Source: Triatoma infestans (Eukaryota > Arthropoda > Insecta > Hemiptera > Reduviidae). Taken from it: a DNA stretch of 64,000 nt. Of the stretch, positions 56,642 to 64,000 are shown one piece after another. The stretch's first letter is position 1, and each line of letters starts with the position of its first letter. The notes under the pieces were generated by a model. That model made no database searches and had not been told where the DNA came from. It saw only the letters and a list, made by a program, of their open reading frames with translations. The translations under genes and the position numbers were made by a program. Location: assembly GCA_011037195.1 (NCBI GenBank), contig JAAEAF010014402.1, positions 157,116-221,115 of the forward strand, in the 5' to 3' direction.

Positions 56642-56719
56642 ATTGTACAAAAAAAATATAAGTCAAAGTTTAAAGTCAGTTATTAAAACTAAGTACATCA
56701 AAAAATAAAATAAAATAAA

Positions 56720-56770
56720 AAATCTGGTGTGAAACACATACGACTTTCTGTTACTCCTTTTAAAAACTAT
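56720..56770 (+). mobile_element. HINE-like 5' fragment
   Basis: TCTGGTGTGAAACACATACG, then ACTTTCTGTTACTCCTTTT, followed by a TA microsatellite (56771-56792). No further module. Confidence 0.5.
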
Positions 56771-57577
56771 TATATATATATATATATATATAATGACAAT
56801 TTTTTTAAAAAAAAACTAAAATTTTACATATTTGTCCTAAAAAAATGAAGATGTAGTGGGGGATAAATACCAATCTATACAATGCTTGCCAAGTAAAGAA
56901 GTGATATTATATTATGGCCTCATAGTAGAGTGCTCAAAAACCACTGAACCAACTACATATAACATTTAAATTAAGGCCACAAATTCCCGCACAACTATCC
57001 AAAATAATCTAAACAATATTTATGTTTGGCCGTTGTTACTTATAAACAAGCTAAAAAATTAGTTGGCTGGGGCCAAAGAAACTTAACTTTTTATTTTTTT
57101 AAAAATTTTTGGTGTTCTTTCTCAGGAACTGTTAAAGCAAGAATGGAGAGTTCACTTCAACTTAATATTTCTGTTACACTCACCCTTGTTGGTTGTATAT
57201 ATGTATATTGATATATACATACATGTCAGTGTATCTATACATACACATATTATGTTGTATATTGACATATATACAACCAACAAGTGTGAGTGTAACAGAA
57301 ACATTAACTTGAAGTAAACTCTCTACACGAACTTGGTGAATTTGCTCTAATGTTAGATGAAAATCCAAAACCGGTCAGGAACAATATAAATATGCATGCT
57401 ACGACGGATAAAATACCAGAGTTATCCAGCATTCCAGCAGTGCGGACCCATCCACATATTAAATGATTTCCAATAAATTTGTACGCTAACTTCACAGATA
57501 AAAACGTATTACTTTTATTTGAAACTCTCCATTCTTCAGAGACATTTTCCACGGAAACCCGCTACATTTTGTAGTCA

Positions 57578-57617
57578 TCGACCAGTTTTGTGCGTTTGCC
57601 TATCTTCAGGATGCGTT
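57578..57617 (-). ncRNA. Hammerhead motif, family A, degraded (left arm)
   Basis: On minus: CATC, CTGAAGA, a weakened helix II (AGGC-AAAC-GCAC), AAAA for GAAA, CTGGTC, GATG. Probably inactive. Confidence 0.4.
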
Positions 57618-57661
57618 TTTCAGACAGTGCAAGTCTGTGTTGTCGCACTGTCTGAAAAACT

Positions 57662-57700
57662 TATCCTGAAGATTGGGCGAACGCCCGAAACCGGTCGATG
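57662..57700 (+). ncRNA. Type I hammerhead ribozyme motif, family A, intact core
   Basis: TATC, CTGAAGA (57666-57672), helix II GGGC-GAAC-GCCC with one extra U before it, GAAA (57687-57690), CCGGTC (57691-57696), GATG (57697-57700). Helix I TATC/GATG includes one U-G pair. Predicted cleavage follows 57696. Confidence 0.7.
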
Positions 57701-57881
57701 ACCACAAAATGAAGCAGGCCACCACAGAAAATGACTCTGATGCTTTCCAGCTCTGCGGAATGAACCACCACAACAACTCTCCATTCTTCCATCACTGTAA
57801 TGTTGCACATAAAAGTGATATGTGGATGGGTCCGCAATGCTGGATAATATCTGGTATTTTATCCTTCGTATTTATAGTTTT

Positions 57882-57919
57882 CCTGACTGGTTTTGGATTT
57901 TCATCCATCGTCAGAGCAA
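57882..57919 (-). ncRNA. Hammerhead motif, family B, G12 mutated
   Basis: On minus: CTGACGA (57914-57908), helix II GGAT-GAAA-ATCC, AAAA for GAAA, CCAGTC, AGGAA. Probably inactive. Confidence 0.4.
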
Positions 57920-58074
57920 ATTCACCAAGTTCGTGTAGAGAGTTCACTTCAGTTTAATGTTTCTGTTACACTCACACTTGTTGGTTGTATGTATGTCAAG
58001 ATACAATATATATGTATATGAATATATATATATAAACACTTACGTATATGTCGTTATACATATCCTATATACAT

Positions 58075-58650
58075 ATCGTGATCTTAGAGATCCCAAAGCG
58101 GTGCTAACTGTGTATAATGCATATGTTGGAAGTCTTCTTGAGTATGCGTCGTTGATTTGGTGTCCTTACACTAAGAAGGATATAGCTAGACTTGAAGCTA
58201 TACAAACCCGTTTTATCAGGAATTTTAACAAAAGATTATCCAACGGTGCTACTCATTTCTGTTCTCTAGAGTCTAGAAGACGTAATGCTGGTCTTCTATT
58301 CTTAAAGAAGCTCTTGAATGGTGAAATTGATTGCATGGCGCTACTTGCTGCCATTCCTTTTCATGTACCACCTCGCTGCTTGCGCAGTACTTCGCATTTC
58401 GTGGTCCCTGCCGTTAAGACTAATGCGCTGTTCAACGCTGACATCATTTGTAGAATATGCAGGTCATGGAATGAGTATATTCCTAGTGATGTGGATTTCC
58501 AAATGGCGTCTGGACTTTTCAAGAAACATTTTTTCACTACTTGAAGTTTTACTGTTAAATTTGCATGTATTACTTTACTATTATTATATTTATGTATCAC
58601 TTGTAATGACTTCAACCATAAGGCTTATGCCGTTTGTTGATTAAAAAAAA
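58075..58650 (+). pseudogene. LINE reverse transcriptase C-terminal fragment inside foldback loop
   Basis: From about 58077 the frame reads RDLRDPKAVLTVYNAYVGSL, LEYASLIWCPYTKKDIARLE, AIQTRFIRNFNKRL and ends FQMASGLFKKHFFTT (stop at 58544). The LEYAS-x-(I/V)W-x-P and L-E-x-(I/V)Q-x-(K/R)F-(I/L)R blocks are the thumb/connection of non-LTR RTs (jockey, CR1 and related). The frame is intact for about 155 codons, with a 3' tail AATAAATAAATAAC. It is 5'-truncated and probably a normal LINE insertion into the loop between two family B arms. Confidence 0.8.
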
Positions 58651-58809
58651 AATAAATAAATAACAAAATAAATATACAACCAACAAGTGTGAGTGTAACA
58701 GAAACATTAAATTCAAGTGAAACTTTCTACACGAACTTGGTGAATTTGCTGTGACGATGGATATCACGATGGATGCATGCTACGACGGATAAAACACGAC
58801 AGATCTTAA

Positions 58810-59420
58810 AGCAAATGGTTTTAATCGTTTTCGAGAAAAACAGGGGAAAAAAACTCAAAAACCTATTCTATAAAGTTGCATATCTGGTTGATGGATTTTG
58901 TCAGAAATCTTCGTGTCTAATACCTAAAACCATAGAATGACCCGTAAAAATAGAATGCCAAGTTTATGGTTCTTGTGACTTTTCATTTTTGAGATATTCT
59001 GTTAACACCCACACAACGAGCATAGACCATTCGCTAAAAAAAAAACAATTTTCTTATTCAGGCGATCTCGAAACATACTCGTATATTTCCGAAGAAAACT
59101 CAATTTCAAACATCTGGCACGTTCGCAGTACTTCTCATAATAGGAGTGCGAGAAAGTACTCGTAAAATTCGATAAAGTTGCATTTTACATTGATGACCAT
59201 TCAATGTGCGCTATCAACTGGTAGTACGGTATAAAAGTAATTTGGAACTTCCATCAATTATTCATTTTTGAGATCGATTACACGCATCAATCATACGTTC
59301 TGACAGTTTGCAAAAAAAAAGAAAAAAATTTCCCACAACTTCATACCATGTATTTCCCGAAGAAAATTACCCCAAAATTTGACACAATTTCACTACTTCT
59401 TATAGTGGTAAGAGATAGGG
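58810..59420 (+). mobile_element. Diverged HINE-like 3' modules
   Basis: Two successive degraded 3' ends: cacgttcgcagtacttctcataataggag-tgcgagaaagta (about 59118-59159) and gacacaatttcactacttct-tatagtggtaagagata (about 59380-59418), preceded by ccattcgctaaaaa and caaacatctggc motifs. Older than the other copies. Confidence 0.4.
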
Positions 59421-59985
59421 AAAAACTAAAGAAAAAAAATGTAATGATGCCCTTTCTAAAATATATTATGGTAATCAGATAGAAAGAAAAAAAAAAACTG
59501 TACAAGAATTCTGCGTGACCTACCAGATAAGATACTTGTTTCAGAAAATCGTGCACAAAAACCCTTCCTATTATTTATTCAGTATTTGTATTATTGATGA
59601 AGCATCTGTATTATATTATCTATACCGTTTTATTTATTTTTTTTATTAATAACAGAAACCAGACAATATCTTTATTTTCAAATAAATAAATAAATAAATA
59701 AAAATCTTTTTTTTTTTTTTATCAATTTATATAATAATTTATTTTCTTTTTTAATGATGTTTATTTCTTCAAAGGCTCTATTTGTTTATTTTGTATTACA
59801 TAATCAGTTCATTAAAAATTATTACCTTAAGGTTGTTATTTCAATTGATGAAATTTTATTACTTAATTTGTGTTCTTGAACTTGTATCTTTTATGCTCCA
59901 AGAAAATCTTAGAGTGCCTCAGCCCCACAATATTTTTCCAATATAATGTATGTTTGCGTCATTATTCAATAGCCCCACAGGCAGT
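59421..59985. other. AT-rich DNA, nothing recognised
   Basis: A (AATA)n-like run at 59683-59702 and poly-T. No gene. Confidence 0.4.
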
Positions 59986-61040
59986 TTTGTACGAGATGAC
60001 GCAGTAACGCTCCGGACCAATGGGCGTTCATGAGGCGCCCTCCTTCGCTAATCTGTCGGCCTCTTCGTTATCTTTGTGATGGATGCAAGAAATTTGGAAA
60101 TAATATTATTTTATAAATAAATCAAAATTAAGAAAAAGATTGATATTCCCTTGCAAAAGGACCAGCCCAGGTATAAGAAAACAGTTTCTGGTACGGTCAA
60201 GAACAATTATGGCATTGTAAACACACTGGTAGATTAAATTAAATATATTATTCCTTAAGAGAATTTAAGTACTTTGAATATCACAAATAAAACTTATAAT
60301 AAATTGTTATAACTCAATACTGGTATAGCTCTGATGCTTCCACCTTGATTTGTAGCACAAGTCTGTCTTTAAAAATATCTCTACTCTTTGTTTCTTCAAT
60401 TCCTCCCCTTTGAGGAGAAGGGGTAATACAATGCCATAATTGTTCTTGTACCGTATTAGTAACTGGACTTGTATACCTGGCTAGCCCTTTTGCAATGGAA
60501 TGTCAATCTTTTTCTTAATTTTGATTTATTTATAAAATAATATTATTTCCAAGTTTCTTGCATCCATCACATCTTGAATGCTTTTGTGTCCCGGCACGCA
60601 GCCCAGCCGAAGGCTATTGTGGTTTGCCAGAGAGTAACTGTTTGCGGCATTCTTTAACAATCCTCAACCTGATGCAGTTCACCTCTGAAGTCCTTAGTGC
60701 GGCCTGACAGTCAGAGAAGATCGCATTTCTTTTGTTCGTTACGCCCTTATCCCTAAGATATTGTGGACAACTTAAAATGGCGAATATTTCCGCCTAAAAG
60801 ACCGTTGGGGTGCTGCCAAGAGATATGGCATTGCCGACGCCAGCCCCTGTACACCGATACGGTGTATATACCTGGAGCCATCTGTATATACTACGATTTC
60901 GTTTTTAACTCGCGTTTTGGGCCAGTGTGGTAGTTAGCATCCCCACATGTGAACTTGTCACCCTGAATTTTGATTCAAAGAGATCATTAGATCTGGCCCG
61001 TACATAACTGTGGGGTCAGCCGCCCATCCGGCCTCCGCCT
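59986..61040 (-). pseudogene. RNase H domain of a LINE, split by an inverted-repeat transposon
   Basis: On minus (60895 down to 60576) broken frames read YTDGSRY, GVGNAISLGSTPTVF, AEIFAILSCPQYLRDKGVTN, KRNAIFSDCQAALRTSEVN and PGHKS. The domain resumes after the insertion at 60070-60020 as NEEADRLAKEGA. The RNase HI residues Asp (TDGS), Glu (AEIF), Asp (FSD) and Asp (EEAD) can all be located. Joining 60576 to 60070 keeps the frame across the gap (GHKSIQDNEEAD), which proves the insertion. Stops elsewhere show that decay preceded or followed it. Upstream RT was not found. Confidence 0.8.
60071..60575. mobile_element. Inverted-repeat DNA transposon (497 bp) with TCTT duplication
   Basis: TCTT at 60071-60074 and 60572-60575 flanks 60075-60571. 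The ends are TGTGATGGATGCAAGAAA and its complement. The arms extend about 145 bp (60075-60222, 60428-60571), with the strongest identity in the outer 75 bp. The centre (about 205 bp) has no coding capacity. It resembles a MITE or foldback; the superfamily is unassigned. Confidence 0.85.
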
Positions 61041-62198
61041 CCGCAACACTTCATAATCAATATTTCATGTAATAAATCCATATAATAAAGTAAATAAAAT
61101 ACAATATAATTATTTAATTAATTTAATTTAATTTTGCGGTTAATTTAACATTATCTCTAGTTATTTATTTATTAAAATCTAATATTATTAGCAAAATCTA
61201 AAAACTTATATAAGAAGTCTCTACTTAAAATACTTCAAAAATTGCTTGTTGGATAGAATCGGCCTAGTGCGATAGGGTAGAAAGAAAGACACAAACAAGA
61301 ATTTTTTGGTTTCGGCTAACAATGTTCGTCGAATTGCCGATGAAAAATCAATAAAGGGAAAAATTCTTGTGTTTTTATTTATACCCTATTGAACCCAGGT
61401 TGCCTAGCCAAAAAATAAAAAATAAAAAAAAAATGTTTTTAATATTAAACTCTACGGCCAGTAATAAAATAGCCAAAAAAATAGCAGTTCGTCTCTATTA
61501 ATAATTTTAGTTTCACTTTGGTGGCCATTTGTTAACCGCAAACAAGCAGTCCCTGATTTATCCCCATTCTAACATTCACTTTCTTCAAACTAATGGACAA
61601 TCGGTAAACCAGGCTGACAAATACAATTGTTGAAATTTGAGAAGATATTTTCTAATTGGACCATAACCTATGAATGAATGAATATATGAGTGAAGAGGTT
61701 GGGTATTGTGCTACAGTACTACACTCTATTGGAAATCTGTAGAAACAGGTGTTTTTTTTTTGTTTTTTTTTTTAGTTTGGTGGCCTTTATCCGTTCTCTC
61801 TCAACTATTTTTCTTTCCATGGGATAAATCCAGGCTTTTTTTTTTCCGGAAGCTTCTTTAACCAGCAAATATGTCGCTTCATTCCCTTCTTTCTTATTAT
61901 GTTATTTAAATAGTAAATTTATATTTATTAATTTAATTTCTCATATTGTTTTCCGAATACGCTCATTTATCTGTTGTTGATAGTACAGGAAGTTTAAAGA
62001 AAATCGTTAAAATTGCTAAAGGAAATCAGTTTGAAAAATTTGACACGATAAGCAAATCTTATAGCTATCGTCTTACCTAAGCTAGTAATCTAAGTAATTA
62101 CAGACTTAGCATTACTACTGTAATCTCACCTATGTATTTGGTTTTTTGTTTGTGTTTCATGTTATAATTTTGTTTTTTCTTTAATTTTGTTTTGTATT
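61041..62198. other. AT-rich DNA, nothing recognised
   Basis: An inverted pair around 61300-61375 (ACAAGAATTTTT and AAAAATTCTTGTGT) could form a weak hairpin. No gene seen. Confidence 0.4.
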
Positions 62199-62239
62199 GT
62201 TTCTGAAGAAGACAAACAAAGTTTGTCGAAACGTCGAAC
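62199..62239 (+). ncRNA. Type I hammerhead ribozyme motif (third type), intact core
   Basis: GTTT, CTGAAGA (62203-62209), A, helix II GACAAAC-AAA-GTTTGTC (seven perfect pairs), GAAA (62228-62231), CGTC, GAAC. Helix I GTTT/GAAC pairs with one U-G. GAAA plus CGTC gives the palindrome ACGT as a minimal helix III. Predicted cleavage follows 62235. Such minimal motifs are known at the ends of Penelope-like elements; no RT or GIY-YIG sequence was found beside it. Confidence 0.68.
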
Positions 62240-63298
62240 TGTCATAATAAAAAACAATTTCAAAATTTACTTTTTGGTTTTGTTTTTTTTTACCATCAAT
62301 TGGTCGAGAAGCCAACTAATTATTGTTTTCATATTACAACTAACGGCCAACAAGAAAAATCTTCTGATAATCATATTGCTCTTTTAGTTTTTTTTCTTAG
62401 ATAATTGGTTCAAAATGTTCATTGAAGTTAAATAAACAAATCTTTTAAGGCCTAAATTGATACTATAGGACCCCCCCCACTTCATCTTTTAAAGTTTTAA
62501 GTGAAAGATTAGTTTAAAAACTTTTTTTTTAACAAATTAATCATTTAAAAAGTCTATTTAAAACGTATTTAATAAATTATCCCATTTTATGCAAAGTTTA
62601 AAAAAAAAACTGTCTTTATAATAATTAGTTACTTTCAAAATTATAAATAAAAAATTAAAAAAAAAAACTTATTGAATTTTATTTAAGCTTTTATAGAAAA
62701 CCTGTAGGAAAAGTTTAGATTTATGTCAAGTTTTTAAATGTTGAAAAGAAAAACTAAGTTATATAACCTGTATATATATATATATATATATACTTTTTTT
62801 TTTTACCTCCTACCACTTCATCATCTCCTGTTGTACAAAAAACTGAACAAGTAAAAAGTTTATAGCTGTCCAAAAAGTTTGTTAAGACATTCTTATAAGG
62901 AAACATAAAATTTTACAAAATGGTCTTGATAAACTTATTTTAATAAGTGAAACGGTTATTTAACAAATTATGATTTTGTTAATAATCGTTTCATTAATAT
63001 AATAAGTTTATTAGTTATATTTTAATTTTGCTTTTATTATTGTTTAATATAAATTTTAACCTTTTTTTATTTACTGTTGTATATTCAGTTAAATATTCTT
63101 CCCGCCATCTCCACAATTTTCTCTTACTGTACTGATACTTGAGTAGAAATCTGCCATTGTAGTGGTTGGCACTATTTTAGAATATTAAATACTTAATTAC
63201 CTATTAACTAGTTCTATGCAGGGTGTCTCAATAATAATTGTTTTTTTTTTCTGTCCCTGCTGCTATTACTTTGTCATACTCCTAGTAAGAAGTACCTA
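62240..63298. other. AT-rich DNA, nothing recognised
   Basis: (TA)n at 62771-62791. AAATTATGATTTTGTT-AATAATCG and AAACGGTTATT near 62949-62993 form a weak inverted repeat. No gene. Confidence 0.4.
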
Positions 63299-63540
63299 TG
63301 AAGGAAGGGGTATTAGCTCAGTGGTAGCGCGTTGGACTAGTAACGCGGAGGACCCGGGTTCGAATCCAGCTACTGCCCTTAAATTTTTTCTTCCTAGGAG
63401 CCTCTTACAGCTCACTGCCCGTAACGAGAGAACACTGTCCGGAGGCCGGCAGTGTACTGAGAAAGCTCCGAACTTTGGGGTAGCCTCCGAACTTTGGGCT
63501 TTGGATATCAATAGGGGGCGCAATGCACTGCGACTTTGCG
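63299..63540 (+). mobile_element. tRNA-derived SINE, family 1, best-preserved head
   Basis: GGGGTATTAGCTCAGTGGTA and GCGCGTTGGACTAG form the tRNA 5' half, and GGGTTCGAATCC is a consensus B-box. The body is ATTTTTTCTTCCTAGGAGCC, CTCTTACAGCTCACTGCCCG and GGCCGGCAGTGTACTGAG. CTCCGAACTTTGGG is duplicated in tandem near 63466 and 63487. No clear A-tail. Cloverleaf pairing of the acceptor stem is poor, so this is not a functional tRNA gene. Confidence 0.75.
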
Positions 63541-63850
63541 ATCTATTGTGCTAGGCCCCATGGATGCCGCAGGCTATTTGCCCACAGCACCCGAGCAGAT
63601 GTCCGAAATAAAAATTCTTCAGGGTTAATATCCCTGAGGTATCCTAGTAATGTGATTGGCTCTAGAAAGGGTATATCCCCCTCTGCACCTGGTAGCTACC
63701 CAGCTTCTTAAATCTTCTCTAAATGGCAGCCTTCCACTCTATTAGGAGATGTAATGGGGAGTTTCCTCTAACGCCCACAAACTCTTGCATGAGCCGTCAC
63801 TTTCCAAACCCAGCTTCGTCAGGTGTCCTCTAAATCATCCATGCAAACAT
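63541..63850 (-). pseudogene. RNase H-type LINE, C-terminal region (relic)
   Basis: On minus the DNA encodes, in broken frames, residues like RTPDEAGFGK, CKSLWALEETPHYIS and RLPFREDLRSW, equivalent to the EEETPIHL region at 25430. Several frameshifts. Confidence 0.5.
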
Positions 63851-63856
63851 GTACCT

Positions 63857-63975
63857 ATTGTAATCGTGTCAACTTTTTTATATCGAGTTTTCACCGGAAA
63901 AATACACGTTTTGAGGTCCCTTGAGTTCAAAAAAAGTGATTTCTAGAAAATGGTATATATACAGGGTGACCAGAG
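63857..63975 (-). mobile_element. HINE-like 3' end, running to the window edge
   Basis: ATTGTAATCGTGTCAACTTT, TCGAGTTTTCACCGGAAAAA, ACGTTTTGAGGTCCCTTGAG and TTTCTAGAAAATGGTATATA are the reverse complement of the family 3' part. The terminal hairpin is absent. Confidence 0.65.
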
Positions 63976-64000
63976 TTATATGCTACACCCACTTTTTTTT

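Larger units (their letters stand above)
57523..57789. mobile_element. Foldback element, HHR family A, with 15-bp target-site duplication
   Basis: AACTCTCCATTCTTC is repeated exactly at 57523-57537 and 57775-57789. The arms between (57538-57635 and 57636-57774) are inverted, centred on GTGCAAGTCTGTGTTGTCGCAC. The element is inserted in the loop between two family B arms. Confidence 0.85.
57130..58810. mobile_element. Nested foldback complex (HHR families A and B) with captured LINE fragment
   Basis: Three inverted-repeat layers follow each other. (1) 57145-57215 pairs with 57265-57330 (family B inner part). (2) 57330-57465 pairs with 57815-57945 (family B outer part), and between these a family A foldback sits within an exact 15-bp duplication. 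(3) 57930-58000 pairs with 58672-58750 (family B inner part), with a LINE RT fragment in the loop. At least four family B arms and one family A pair are present. Confidence 0.75.

Noticed and set aside
57673..57957. Open frames containing PKPVDDHKMKQATTEN (also near 41037, 53205, 53679)
   Set aside because: This peptide is the chance translation of the family A arm around the ribozyme cleavage site. It recurs because the DNA repeat recurs, and the opposite strand is equally open.
63299..63372. Candidate functional tRNA gene
   Set aside because: A- and B-boxes are good, but the acceptor stem does not pair and a shared SINE body follows directly; it is a SINE head.

Overview
The window looks like about 64 kb of AT-rich (roughly 30% GC) animal nuclear DNA, probably arthropod; that lineage is an inference from repeat content only. 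The one host coding segment I can support is a single 112-nt exon (4164-4275, + strand) encoding most of a protein kinase C type C1 (diacylglycerol/phorbol-ester binding) domain, with a strong AG acceptor and a CAG|GTAAGA donor. Almost everything else is probably intron of that gene, or intergenic DNA, filled with layered mobile elements. No bacterial-type gene, CRISPR array, rRNA or free-standing tRNA gene was seen.

The standout signal is a set of small elements carrying hammerhead ribozyme (HHR) motifs, most of them arranged as inverted (foldback) pairs. Family A has the core CTGAWGA, helix II GGGC/GCCC with a GAAC loop, GAAA, the palindrome ACCGGT with the GTC cleavage triplet, and helix I CATC/GATG. 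It occurs at 2790-3002, 40712-41182, 43626-43760 (solo arm), 53465-53825 and 57538-57774, with fragments at 41873-41905 and 44553-44655. Family B (CTGACGA, helix II GGAT/ATCC) occurs at 47573-47870 and in the nested complex 57130-58810, with an arm relic at 44795-44935. A third, unpaired motif with a 7-bp helix II lies at 62199-62239. In each foldback the ribozymes point outward from the centre, so transcription from either side gives one sense and one antisense ribozyme in a long hairpin. Two foldbacks are flanked by exact 12- and 15-bp direct repeats, so they were mobilised as units; one sits inside a mariner transposase relic and one inside a family B foldback.

The rest, region by region: 1-15 kb holds the PKC exon, a tRNA-derived SINE, jockey-like LINE 3' ends and a diverged copy of a repeat I call HINE-like. 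That repeat starts TCTGGTGTGA, has subterminal inverted repeats, a 3' hairpin and internal modules of about 300 bp. 15-26 kb holds more HINE-like copies, a 5'-truncated LINE with a 13-bp target-site duplication, and decayed RNase H-type LINE ends. 26-28 kb holds a decayed DDE-transposase-like gene. 30-35.3 kb holds a rearranged Tc1-like element (with HINE-like and LINE insertions) and a LINE with a nearly complete RNase H domain. 36-48 kb holds HINE-like elements, a possible PIF/Harbinger-type fragment, foldbacks and jockey-like ends. 48-53 kb holds a 32-bp minisatellite, SINEs and a duplicated HINE-like block. 53-59 kb holds the mariner relic with its foldback, more SINEs, and a nested foldback complex whose inner loop contains a LINE fragment. 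59-64 kb holds an RNase H LINE split by a 497-bp inverted-repeat transposon with a TCTT duplication, the solitary HHR, a SINE and a LINE end.

The insertions give a relative history: LINEs, Tc1 and mariner elements decayed and were then hit by HINE-like, foldback and inverted-repeat elements. Coordinates of repeat ends were read by eye and most are good to a few bases; diverged repeats may be off by tens of bases.
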